DNA of 18,531 nucleotides, from NCBI GenBank assembly GCA_019418195.1, contig DYCJ01000017.1:1931-20461 (forward strand). Direction: 5' to 3'. The position numbers and the translations under genes are program-made. Shown here in pieces: positions 6,338-14,051 of this stretch. The notes beneath the pieces were generated by a model that saw only the letters and a list, made by a program, of their open reading frames with translations, was not told the origin of the DNA and ran no database searches. The first letter of the stretch is position 1, and every line of letters starts with the position of its first letter. Origin of the DNA: Clostridiales bacterium (GTDB lineage: Bacteria; Bacillota; Clostridia; Lachnospirales; Lachnospiraceae).

Positions 6338-7714
6338 TTAGATTTCACGCACAGCGTCACCGATATTTCTCACTCCTACCAGTTTGATCCCTTTTATCCC
6401 TTTTACCATCTTAAGTGATACTTCCGGAAGGATGCATGTCTCGAATCCCAGCTTTTTTGCCTCTGCCACGCGCTGTTCCGGCATATTTACCGCACGCACC
6501 TCGCCGCTCAATCCGACTTCGCCAAACACGATCGTCTTTTCATCAATGGGCCGGTTACGGAAACTTGATACGATCGCCATTACGATCCCGAGATCGATGG
6601 CCGGCTCATTCATACGGATACCTCCTGCAATATTAACATAGGCATCGGAATTACCCAGAGCCATTCCCAGTCTCTTCTCCAGAACTGCCATGAGCAGATT
6701 AACACGGTTATAATCTGTTCCCGCCGCCGTCCTCCTCGGCATCCCGAAATTGCTCTGGCAGACAAGGGCCTGGATCTCGATCAGGATGGGCCGTGTTCCC
6801 TCTATGGAACACGCCACGACAGAACCGGATGCATTTTCCGGACGCCCGCTCAGCATGTATTCCGAAGGGTTCTCCACTTCTGCAAGCCCGGTCTGCTGCA
6901 TCTCGAATACACCGATCTCATTCGTGGAACCGAAACGGTTCTTCACCGCCCGCAGGATCCGGTAGGAAGCATGGCGGTCGCCCTCGAAATACAGGACAGT
7001 ATCCACCATATGTTCCAGCACCCTCGGGCCGGCAACCGTTCCCTCTTTCGTCACATGTCCCACGATAAAGACAGGAATACACAGTCCCTTTGCAAGCTGC
7101 AGGAAGATATTGGTGGACTCTCTGACCTGAGAGACACTGCCCGGAGCGGACGAAACCTCTTCACTGTACATAGTCTGTATGGAATCAATGACAACAAGCT
7201 GCGGGCGTTCTTTCTCGATCACGCCGCGGATGATTTCAAGATTTGTCTCACACAAAAGATACAGATTCGAAGAAAAATCTCCCATCCGGTTTGCCCGGAG
7301 TTTGATCTGGGCCTGAGACTCCTCTCCGGAAATATATAAAACTTTCTTATCTTTGGAAAGCATTCGGCAGACCTGAAGGAGCAGCGTAGATTTTCCGATC
7401 CCGGGATCGCCTCCCACCAGCACGAGCGATCCGGGCACGATCCCGCCGCCCAGCACACGGTCCAGCTCGTGGATGCCCGTTTTACATCTTGCATCGTCGT
7501 CCGCAGTCACTTCTGTCAGCGGTACGACTTTCGCGTCTCTTACAGATTCCCTGACCGAACGGGCCGATGCGGTTGTCCCCTTCGTGATCCCGCTGCCTGT
7601 CGTTTCTTCTACAAATGTATTCCACTCCCCGCACGCCGGACACTGACCGAGCCATTTCGACTCTTCGTGTCCGCAGTTCTGGCAGAAGAATATCGTCTTT
7701 TTCCCTTTTGCCAT
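6338..7714 (-). CDS. radA: DNA repair protein RadA
   Basis: RecA-like ATPase that promotes branch migration and processing of recombination intermediates. At 458 residues it is full length. Domains in order: a C4 zinc finger (C11, C14, C25, C28); a RecA-like core with Walker A GGDPGIGKST (101-110) and Walker B LVVIDS (173-178); the RadA-specific KNRFGS motif (258-263); and a C-terminal Lon-protease-like domain (about 280-458), as usual for the family. The ATG at 7714 has AAAAGGAAA as a moderate ribosome binding site. The gene lies one gene downstream of clpC, matching the clpC-radA neighbourhood common in Firmicutes, but a strong terminator stands between them. Confidence 0.97.
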   Translation of the reverse strand: MAKGKKTIFFCQNCGHEESKWLGQCPACGEWNTFVEETTGSGITKGTTASARSVRESVRDAKVVPLTEVTADDDARCKTGIHELDRVLGGGIVPGSLVLVGGDPGIGKSTLLLQVCRMLSKDKKVLYISGEESQAQIKLRANRMGDFSSNLYLLCETNLEIIRGVIEKERPQLVVIDSIQTMYSEEVSSAPGSVSQVRESTNIFLQLAKGLCIPVFIVGHVTKEGTVAGPRVLEHMVDTVLYFEGDRHASYRILRAVKNRFGSTNEIGVFEMQQTGLAEVENPSEYMLSGRPENASGSVVACSIEGTRPILIEIQALVCQSNFGMPRRTAAGTDYNRVNLLMAVLEKRLGMALGNSDAYVNIAGGIRMNEPAIDLGIVMAIVSSFRNRPIDEKTIVFGEVGLSGEVRAVNMPEQRVAEAKKLGFETCILPEVSLKMVKGIKGIKLVGVRNIGDAVREI

Positions 7715-7777
7715 CTTACGTTTCCTTTTCTGTCACCTTGGAAATAATTCTTACGAAAGTCTGACCGGCATATACCC

Positions 7778-7805
7778 AAAACAGGGTGGATAATCATCCA
7801 CCCTG
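7778..7805 (-). terminator. Intrinsic terminator of the clpC unit
   Basis: On the minus strand CAGGGTGGAT and ATCCACCCTG form a perfect 10-bp stem (7796-7805 with 7782-7791) around a four-base loop, followed by TTTT (7781-7778). It lies 17 bases beyond the stop of the 137-residue gene. Confidence 0.88.
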
Positions 7806-7822
7806 CTGCCAGATCAAACAGA

Positions 7823-8236
7823 TCAGCACTTTACTACTTTTACCGGAACATTCTGACCAGCAGAAAGTTCCACACTTACACTGAGCTTTCCGCTCAGATT
7901 CGTACTCATCTTTCCTGCCGATGCACCGTCGATAAACACCTCATATTCACTCTCCGGCTCCAGCTCCAGTGTAAACTGTACATCGCCTCCGGCAGAAACC
8001 ATAAAAGCGACCTCGCTCTCTGTTGTCTCAAAGTTTTCCACGGCACTTCCCGGCACCGACTCGTATACGAACATTCCGTTTTTCTCAAGCTTCGTGATCT
8101 CCGCGAACGTCTTCACCTTATAAATATCACCCTCGAATTCAAGGTTATCTTTCTTTGTCTTTGCAGTAAGAGTATAATCTCCAAAACTGAGTGTTCCGTC
8201 ATTTTCTGCGCGCAACAATTCTTTTATCGCTGCCAT
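7823..8236 (-). CDS. Conserved small protein of unknown function (137 aa)
   Basis: Function not recognised. The protein is 137 residues, acidic, without signal peptide or membrane segment, so probably cytoplasmic. An N-terminal MAAIKELLRAENDGTLSFGDY segment precedes a Thr/Lys-rich middle and a C-terminal half of short alternating hydrophobic strands (roughly 80-137), suggesting a beta-sandwich; the end reads SGKLSVSVELSAGQ. From memory, similar short proteins in Lachnospiraceae carry the label endosialidase, but no catalytic motif for that activity is visible and I would not use the name. The ATG at 8236 has AGGAGG nine bases upstream. It follows clpC in the same direction and ends at a strong terminator, so it is probably the last gene of the clpC unit. 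Confidence 0.8.
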   Translation of the reverse strand: MAAIKELLRAENDGTLSFGDYTLTAKTKKDNLEFEGDIYKVKTFAEITKLEKNGMFVYESVPGSAVENFETTESEVAFMVSAGGDVQFTLELEPESEYEVFIDGASAGKMSTNLSGKLSVSVELSAGQNVPVKVVKC

Positions 8237-8260
8237 CTTATGTTTCCTCCTAAGTATCTC

Positions 8261-8266
8261 ATTATA
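8261..8266 (-). promoter_or_regulatory. Candidate -10 box before the 137-aa gene
   Basis: A perfect TATAAT on the minus strand, 25 bases before the ATG at 8236, with no recognisable -35. A small perfect hairpin (GATGCC/GGCATC, 8282-8296) lies just upstream without a T-run. The gene may have its own weak promoter in addition to read-through from clpC. Confidence 0.3.
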
Positions 8267-8333
8267 AGTGTTTATTGTACGATGCCTCCGGCATCACCGA
8301 TATCGATATTATAATATAAAGTAATATTTTTTT

Positions 8334-10766
8334 CTACTGGCAAATAAACCGGATTTCTTTTTTTGATGCTCCGGCCTCTACATGGTCTCCCGCTTTCACT
8401 TCACCGTTCAATATCGCATCTGCAAGCTTATCTTCCAGTTCAGTCTGGAGCGCACGCCTAAGCGGTCTTGCGCCGTACTTTGCGTCGGTTCCCTTCTCCA
8501 CGATCAGATTTTTCGCCGACTCACGGAGTGTAAGGTGTATATTGAGCTGATCTTCCAGACGTTTTGTGAAGTCGCGGCACAACAGGGTCACTATCTTCTT
8601 CATATGTGTCTTATCCAGGGCATGGAACACGATCGTCTCATCGATACGGTTTAAGAATTCCGGACGGAAGATCATCTTTACTTCGTCCATTACGTTCTGT
8701 TTCATCCGTTTATAATCGCCGGCAGAATCTTCCTTTGTGGCGAATCCCAGTTTCTTCGGCTCCACGATCGCTTTCGCCCCGGCATTGGAAGTCATGATGA
8801 TGACTGTATTGGAGAAATCAACTTTTCTTCCCTGCGAATCAGTGATATGGCCGTCGTCCAGCACCTGAAGCAAGATGTTGAACACGTCAGGATGTGCTTT
8901 CTCGATCTCATCAAACAGAACCACCGAATACGGGTGTGTCCTCACCTGATCACTGAGCTGTCCCCCCTCCTCGTGTCCTACATATCCCGGAGGAGAACCG
9001 ATCATCTTAGCAACAGAATGTTTCTCCATATATTCCGACATATCTACACGGATCATCGACTCTTCATTCCCAAACAGTGCTTCCGCCAGCGCTTTTGATA
9101 ATTCTGTCTTTCCGACCCCCGTAGGTCCGAGAAAGAGGAACGATCCGATCGGGCGGCGGGGATCCTTTAAGCCCACACGTCCTCTCTTGACCGCACGTGC
9201 CACAGCGCTGACTGCCTCGTCCTGACCGATGACCCGCTTATGGAGAACGCTTTCCAGTTTCTTCAGCCGGTCTGCATCGCTCTCTGCAAGTTTCTGCACA
9301 GGTACTTTTGTCCACGCGGAAACTACCTCCGCAATGTCTTCCTCTGTCACAGAAGGCTGTCTGGATGAAGTCTTTTTCTGGAAACGTTTCTTTACCTCTT
9401 CCAGTTTTTTCTCCACTTGTTCCTGCTCCTTCTGCACGAGAGAAGCCTCCGCGAAATCCCCTCGCCGGATACTCTCCTCTTTCTGCTGCATAAGTTCTTT
9501 CAGAGAATCTTCCATAGCAGTCAGATTATCCGGTACTTTATAACCTTTAAGACTCACTTTTGAGCACGCCTCATCCAGAACGTCGATCGCTTTGTCCGGA
9601 AGATTCCTGTCCGTGATATACCGCTCCGACATCTGAACTGCAGCTTCCAGCGCTTTTTCTTCGATCATGACTTTATGATGAGATTCATATTTTTCTTTTA
9701 ATCCTCCAAGGATCGCCAGACACTGCTCCTTTGTCGGCTCCTCCACGGATACGGGCTGGAAACGTCGTTCCAATGCTGCGTCTTTTTCAATATATTTTCG
9801 GTATTCAGCAATCGTCGTCGCACCGATGAGCTGCAGCCCGCCTCTTGCAAGAGACGGCTTGAGGATGCTGGACGCATCGATCGCCCCTTCTGCTCCTCCT
9901 GCGCCGATCATCGTATGGATCTCATCGAGAAACAGGATCACATTTCCACTGGATTCCACCTCAGCGATCAGTCCTTTCATACGCTCTTCAAACTCTCCAC
10001 GGTACTTGGAACCTGCGATCAGACCCGGCAGGTCAAGCGTATAGATTCTCTTGTCTTTCATTTTCTCCGGAACTACACCAGATGCAATCCGCTGTGCAAG
10101 GCCTTCGATGATCGCTGTCTTTCCCACACCCGGTTCTCCGACCAGGCACGGATTGTTCTTTGTTCTGCGGCTTAATACCTGCATAAGACGGTGCATTTCT
10201 TCCTCTCTGCCCACCACCAGGTCGAGTTTTCCTTCCTCTGCTCTCGCCGTCATATCTGTACAGAACTGATCCATCATAGAATGGGAACTTTTCCCGTCCT
10301 CCTGCAGTTCATCCTGATACTCTTTCGGGTCCACACCCACTGCTGTCATAATATCCTGAAATATTTTCTGGAGATTGATATTAAGTGTGATCAAGATCCG
10401 GGTAGCCACACAGTCCACATCCCGGATCATCGACAGCAGCAGATGCTCTGTGCCTGTGTCCGTCGTGTGCAGCCTGTGCGCTTCCTTTGCACTGTTCTCA
10501 AGAATGTCTTTATAGCGCGGACTCTCCGCCGGCCTGCTTTTCACCGGAGTCTCTGTCTGCGGCACGATCAGCTCGTCCATGAGCTGATAGATCTTCTCCT
10601 CCTCAACGCCGTTTCGCGCAAGGATCTGGCCTGCCACTCCGGAATACTCCTGCCTGAGCCCCAGCAGAAGATGCTCCGTCCCGATGTAGGGATGCTGCAT
10701 CTCCTTTGCCTTTTTGGCCGCATATTTGATGGCGTTCTCCGCCTGATTCGTATATGATATATGCAT
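8334..10766 (-). CDS. clpC: ATP-dependent Clp protease ATP-binding subunit ClpC
   Basis: Hsp100 unfoldase that feeds substrates to the ClpP peptidase; 810 residues, normal for ClpC. In order: two Clp N-terminal repeats (about 1-70 and 80-145, each with GTEHLLL); AAA-1 with Walker A GEPGVGKT (210-217) and Walker B ending D281-E282; a ClpC-length middle domain with UVR-like coiled coil (about 415-465); AAA-2 with Walker A GPTGVGKT (547-554) and Walker B D619-E620; and the ClpP-docking tripeptide LGF (673-675), which rules out a ClpB-type disaggregase. The ATG at 10766 has GAGGAGG six bases upstream. The usual ctsR-mcsA-mcsB partners are absent; instead a GntR-type regulator precedes it by 76 bases. 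Confidence 0.96.
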   Translation of the reverse strand: MHISYTNQAENAIKYAAKKAKEMQHPYIGTEHLLLGLRQEYSGVAGQILARNGVEEEKIYQLMDELIVPQTETPVKSRPAESPRYKDILENSAKEAHRLHTTDTGTEHLLLSMIRDVDCVATRILITLNINLQKIFQDIMTAVGVDPKEYQDELQEDGKSSHSMMDQFCTDMTARAEEGKLDLVVGREEEMHRLMQVLSRRTKNNPCLVGEPGVGKTAIIEGLAQRIASGVVPEKMKDKRIYTLDLPGLIAGSKYRGEFEERMKGLIAEVESSGNVILFLDEIHTMIGAGGAEGAIDASSILKPSLARGGLQLIGATTIAEYRKYIEKDAALERRFQPVSVEEPTKEQCLAILGGLKEKYESHHKVMIEEKALEAAVQMSERYITDRNLPDKAIDVLDEACSKVSLKGYKVPDNLTAMEDSLKELMQQKEESIRRGDFAEASLVQKEQEQVEKKLEEVKKRFQKKTSSRQPSVTEEDIAEVVSAWTKVPVQKLAESDADRLKKLESVLHKRVIGQDEAVSAVARAVKRGRVGLKDPRRPIGSFLFLGPTGVGKTELSKALAEALFGNEESMIRVDMSEYMEKHSVAKMIGSPPGYVGHEEGGQLSDQVRTHPYSVVLFDEIEKAHPDVFNILLQVLDDGHITDSQGRKVDFSNTVIIMTSNAGAKAIVEPKKLGFATKEDSAGDYKRMKQNVMDEVKMIFRPEFLNRIDETIVFHALDKTHMKKIVTLLCRDFTKRLEDQLNIHLTLRESAKNLIVEKGTDAKYGARPLRRALQTELEDKLADAILNGEVKAGDHVEAGASKKEIRFICQ

Positions 10767-10788
10767 AATTCCTCCTCATGAACTATTT

Positions 10789-10817
10789 CAGCGCCAGTAA
10801 ATGCTGACGCTGTTTTT
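10789..10817 (+). terminator. Terminator-like hairpin in the clpC leader, oriented on the plus strand
   Basis: CAGCGCCAG (10789-10797) and CTGACGCTG (10804-10812) form a 9-bp stem with one wobble pair and a six-base loop. TTTTT follows on the plus strand (10813-10817). No plus-strand gene needs it. It may block antisense transcription into gntR, or act as a leader hairpin in the gntR-clpC message, where it ends about 12 bases before the clpC ribosome binding site. Confidence 0.5.
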
Positions 10818-10842
10818 CAATGTCCCGCATTTGTAACCCGGG

Positions 10843-11211
10843 TCATTCATAATCATCAAATATGTCATCCACCAGATCGTGCACCTCCTGACGGGAAATA
10901 TTTTTGCAGCATCCGCGTGCAAGCACGATCCTGAGTTCGCGCCTCATCTCCTCTAACTGCTCCATCTTGTCAACATCAAGGGCGATCACTGCCCCGCGTC
11001 TCTTGTCAAGACTGATATAGCCCTCCCGCTTCAATACACTGTATGCCTTATTTACCGTATGCATATTTACACCGATCGTATCTGCGAGCTGACGTACCGA
11101 CGGAAGAGAATCTCCTTCATGGATCACAGATGTCGCAATCCCCATAATGATCTGGTTGCAGAGCTGGATATAGATTGCCTCATCACTGTCAAAATCAACT
11201 TCTATGATCAT
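10843..11211 (-). CDS. GntR family transcriptional regulator, YtrA subfamily (upstream of clpC)
   Basis: A 122-residue regulator. The winged helix-turn-helix spans about residues 10-77 (IYIQLCNQI, LPSVRQLADTIGVN, TVNKAYSVLKREGYI), followed by a short charged helical tail of the YtrA type and no effector domain. The start at 11211 is chosen because AAAGGAG lies six bases upstream and the promoter lies just before it; the longer frame to 11271 would run through that promoter. It has only moderate similarity to the GntR protein at 5360-5731, so the two are paralogues rather than a recent duplication. Being first in a probable gntR-clpC message, it may control itself and clpC (inference). Two adjacent cysteines (CC) in the tail are notable but unexplained. 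Confidence 0.9.
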   Translation of the reverse strand: MIIEVDFDSDEAIYIQLCNQIIMGIATSVIHEGDSLPSVRQLADTIGVNMHTVNKAYSVLKREGYISLDKRRGAVIALDVDKMEQLEEMRRELRIVLARGCCKNISRQEVHDLVDDIFDDYE

Positions 11212-11231
11212 AGTAAGCTCCTTTCTCTGGT

Positions 11232-11271
11232 GTGTTATAGACATGATAGCACAGTTGGATCCTTCTGACAA
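11232..11271 (-). promoter_or_regulatory. Promoter and inverted-repeat operator of the gntR-clpC unit
   Basis: On the minus strand: -35 TTGTCA (11266-11271), exactly 17 bases, -10 TATCAT (11243-11248). Overlapping the -10 and start site is an inverted repeat with GTGTTAT (11232-11238) and ATAGCAC (11246-11252), six of seven positions matching, with a seven-base spacer. This GTG...CAC form suits a YtrA-type repressor site and suggests autoregulation. Confidence 0.65.
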
Positions 11272-11331
11272 GAAAAACAGACTCCCTCAGCCGCATCAGA
11301 CCCATTGTATAAAATACTCCCGGCAGGTTTT

Positions 11332-11888
11332 TTATTGTTTTTCCAGCAGTTCCTGTGCAATAGGATCTTCAGCATCCAGAATAACTACTCTCCTGTTCTT
11401 TTTTGCTTCTGGCTCCACAAAATTTCCGTTTCCGTCAATATCCTTTCCTCTCGTAAAAGGATCCTGTTCATATCCGAGTCCGATCGACTTCAGCTGAGAT
11501 TCCGGCACGTCATAAGTATTGATAAGAAGTTCTTTCACCGCCTCGGCGCGTTTTTCCGAAAGATCGACCGAGGATGCCTGATCACCGTAGGTCGCCGTTG
11601 TTCCGGCGATCATCACAGAATGGTCCGGTGCTGCAAGTATCGCCTCCGCAACAGGCTTTAAGACTTCCTCCGCTTTTTCACCACATTCTCTCCCGGGTCT
11701 TCTCCGGCATCTTCTGTTGACCGGACTGCGTTTTCATCTTCCTGTTCACCCTGTATATTTTCCTGGGTGGCTGCCGTCTTATCTTCTCCTGACAGGATAT
11801 TTGTCTTTTTTAATACAAATATACAAACGACCAGAGCTATGACAACAAGCACTGCACATGCGATACAGATAATGATTTTTTTCTTCAC
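11332..11888 (-). pseudogene. Membrane-anchored OmpA-like peptidoglycan-binding protein, frame broken by one base
   Basis: Two frames make up one protein of about 185 residues. The first (from 11888, GTG start, GGGGGAA ribosome binding site) gives a short cytoplasmic KKK, one membrane helix (about 4-27) and an acidic Gln/Glu linker, and stops at 11658. The second continues in the -1 frame as KAEEVLKPVAEAIL, then an OmpA C-terminal-like domain: IAGTTATYGD, LSEKRAEAVKELL, GLGYEQDPF, and NRRVVILDA with the conserved arginine. The frames join at a run of five A residues (11674-11678); one more A, or a -1 slip there, restores the protein. The usual first strand of the OmpA fold is not obvious. It could be a pseudogene, a sequencing error or a programmed frameshift. 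Confidence 0.7.
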
Positions 11889-11920
11889 AATATTTTCCCC
11901 CGATTCTGTTTTTAATGATC

Positions 11921-11971
11921 AAAAAGAGAACGTTTTTCTCCCTGCCCGCAACCCGGGATGACCACGTTCTC
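11921..11971 (-). terminator. Intrinsic terminator after the pho module
   Basis: On the minus strand GAGAACGT (11964-11971) pairs with ACGTTCTC (11926-11933), with a CCCG/CGGG inner stem, followed by TTTTT (11925-11921). It lies between phoR and the OmpA-like gene. Confidence 0.8.
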
Positions 11972-11991
11972 CGACATATATATCTTTCTAT

Positions 11992-12020
11992 ATTGTATTT
12001 TTTCCTCCGCTAACTGTCAA
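11992..12020 (-). promoter_or_regulatory. Promoter-like sequence at the end of phoR, upstream of the terminator
   Basis: On the minus strand a perfect -35 TTGACA (12015-12020, overlapping the phoR stop codon), exactly 17 bases, then -10 TACAAT (11992-11997). The predicted start near 11985 precedes the terminator hairpin by about 14 bases, so the product would be a short RNA of about 65 bases or an attenuated leader of the OmpA-like gene. Confidence 0.5.
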
Positions 12021-13342
12021 TGCCTTTCTTTCGGGAACTGCATCTCTATCCTGGTTCCCCTGCCCGGCGTACTCTCGACACTGACTTTCGCCCCGTGGAG
12101 GAGTGCGCCGTGTTTTACGATGGACAGCCCCAGTCCGGTACCTCCGCGCTCTTTGGAATGGCTCTTATCCACTCTGTAAAAGCGCTCAAATATACGCTCA
12201 TGATGCTCCTCTGGTATCCCGATTCCGGTATCAGATACAGTGATCTTAGGTCCGTCGAGAGTATTGCCGACCCACACAGATACACGGCCGTACTCGTTAT
12301 TGTACTTTATTGCATTCTCGCACACATTATAGATCATCTCATCCAGGATCTGACGGATCCCGAAATATTTCACCGGTTCACCGGTCACTTCCATGCGGAT
12401 ACTCTTCTGGGAAGCCTGCGGGGAAAGGCGGCTGATGATCTCTCTCGTCAATTCATAGAGATCCACGTCCTGCTTCTCGAGCTCTACCGATTCCTCGTCA
12501 AGTTTCGACAGTTTGATAATGTCTTCCACAAGAGTGATCAGTCTCCGTGCCTCTTTATAGATCCGCTCGGAAAAAAGCGGGATATCCTGCGGGCGCACCA
12601 TCCCGTTTTTCATGATCTCCGCATAGCCGGATATAGATGTAAGAGGCGTCTTCAGCTCATGGGAAACATTGGCAGAGAATTCTTTTCGCATATTGGATAC
12701 CGCTTCTTTCTCCTTGTTCTGCCTGTCCATCGCCTCCAGGAACGGAGTCAGTTCATCGTATGTCTCATTATCCAGCGGATGTTCCAGATCCAGGTCATAG
12801 ATCGGCTTTACCAGACGTCTGGTCTGCCATTTTGCCATAAAATATGCCAGGATCAGCATAATAGCGGCAAGCCCTGCCATGACCGGCAGATTACCAAGCG
12901 CGGTCCTGACCAGACCATCCATTGACTTGGAGGCGCGCAGCACCGTCCCGTCATCCAGGAGAAGGGCATAATAATACATTTCCTGACCGACAGTGTCTGA
13001 CATCCTGACGTCTTCTCCTTCTCCTTCTGCCAGGGCTTCTCTGACCTCTTTTCTGCCGCTGTGATTCTCGAGTGTACTGCTGTCCCTGCGCGTGTCATAG
13101 AGAACATCCCCGTTCTCATCGATCTGGGTGACACGGGTCGTCCAGTCGACACCGTCCATCTCCTCGAGATACTCTGCCCCGGATATGTTGATAGCAGCCT
13201 GGATATATTTCGCCTCCTGCCTGACTTCAGCCTCAAGCGTATCCAGATTTCTGTTATATGTGATCAAGGTTAATATAATATAAGAAAGAAGCAGGGTGAC
13301 AGCAAGCACCATCACCATACTTCTCTGGATTTTCTTTCTCAT
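12017..13342 (-). CDS. phoR: PhoR-type sensor histidine kinase
   Basis: Membrane sensor kinase of 441 residues that would phosphorylate the adjacent response regulator. TM1 (about 9-28), an extracytoplasmic domain (about 30-150), TM2 (about 152-170), then a short HAMP-like linker. The kinase core has the H-box SHELKTP with H228, N-box around N343, G1 DTGIGI (371-376), an F-box FERFYR and G2 GGTGLGLSIV (400-409). No cytoplasmic PAS domain is apparent, unlike many PhoR proteins. The ATG overlaps the regulator stop by four bases (ATGA). The phosphate-sensing role is inferred from the pst-phoU context; kinases of this architecture also serve other signals. Confidence 0.9.
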   Translation of the reverse strand: MRKKIQRSMVMVLAVTLLLSYIILTLITYNRNLDTLEAEVRQEAKYIQAAINISGAEYLEEMDGVDWTTRVTQIDENGDVLYDTRRDSSTLENHSGRKEVREALAEGEGEDVRMSDTVGQEMYYYALLLDDGTVLRASKSMDGLVRTALGNLPVMAGLAAIMLILAYFMAKWQTRRLVKPIYDLDLEHPLDNETYDELTPFLEAMDRQNKEKEAVSNMRKEFSANVSHELKTPLTSISGYAEIMKNGMVRPQDIPLFSERIYKEARRLITLVEDIIKLSKLDEESVELEKQDVDLYELTREIISRLSPQASQKSIRMEVTGEPVKYFGIRQILDEMIYNVCENAIKYNNEYGRVSVWVGNTLDGPKITVSDTGIGIPEEHHERIFERFYRVDKSHSKERGGTGLGLSIVKHGALLHGAKVSVESTPGRGTRIEMQFPKERH

Positions 13343-14013
13343 GCAGCTCCTCCGACACGATATCCGACTCCGCGGACAGTCTGTATGATCTCTCCTTTTT
13401 CGCCGAGCTTCTGACGCAGTGTCCTGATATGAACATCTACCGTTCTCGTCTCGCCGTCAAAATCATAGCCCCATATCTCTGTCAGAAGCTGGTCTCTCGT
13501 CAGCACGATCCCCTGATTGCGCATCAGTTTTTCAAGCAGTTCAAACTCTTTGAGAGTCAGCGAGATTTCTTTGCCGTCTACCGTCACTTCATGTTTTTTT
13601 ACATCCATATGAACTCCTGCCGTCTCCATATCCATCCGGTCCTCGACTTTTCCGCTTCGTCTGAGCACTGCCTTGATACGCGAGACAAGCTCCATCATTC
13701 CGAAAGGTTTTGTCACATAGTCATCCGCTCCGGAATCCAGGCCGACCACCTTGTCGTACTCTGAACCTTTTGCAGTCACCATGATCACCGGGATCCCTTT
13801 GGTCTTCGGAGAGGATTTCAGTTTCTTCAACAGTTCCAGCCCGTCGTCGCCGGGGAGCATGATATCAAGCAAAATAAGCTCCGGCGTGTCAAACGCCAGA
13901 GCCTCCATAAAAGCAGAACCGTCTGCAAACCCTCTGGCCTTAAGCCCGGTTGTCTCCAGTGTATATATCACAAGTTCGCGGATGTTGTCGTCATCTTCCA
14001 CGCAATATATCAT
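13339..14013 (-). CDS. phoB: PhoB/PhoP-type response regulator (OmpR family)
   Basis: A 224-residue regulator: receiver domain (1-118) with acidic residues D7-D9, phosphoacceptor D50 in LLDIMLPG, T80 and K102; then an OmpR/PhoB winged-helix DNA-binding domain (about 128-222) with TLKEFELLEKL, LTRDQLLTEIWGYD, TVDVHIRTLRQKL and the wing VRGVGYRV. By context it activates the pst module under phosphate limitation. The ATG at 14013 has AAAAGGAG 11 bases upstream, a longer spacing than elsewhere in the window. Firmicutes homologues are named phoB or phoP; the symbol is assigned by context. Confidence 0.9.
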   Translation of the reverse strand: MIYCVEDDDNIRELVIYTLETTGLKARGFADGSAFMEALAFDTPELILLDIMLPGDDGLELLKKLKSSPKTKGIPVIMVTAKGSEYDKVVGLDSGADDYVTKPFGMMELVSRIKAVLRRSGKVEDRMDMETAGVHMDVKKHEVTVDGKEISLTLKEFELLEKLMRNQGIVLTRDQLLTEIWGYDFDGETRTVDVHIRTLRQKLGEKGEIIQTVRGVGYRVGGAA

Positions 14014-14051
14014 CTTTCTCAGTTCTCCTTTTTCCTCTTTCTATTTATCAT

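Noticed and set aside
10191..10757. A 188-codon plus-strand open frame opposite the clpC N-terminus
   Set aside because: Antisense to the conserved Clp repeats, with no ribosome binding site or protein-like motif.
12020..12925. A 301-codon open frame on the plus strand
   Set aside because: It lies entirely antisense to phoR, whose kinase motifs are complete. Its translation shows no recognisable domain and is rich in His, Arg and Ser, as expected for a shadow frame.
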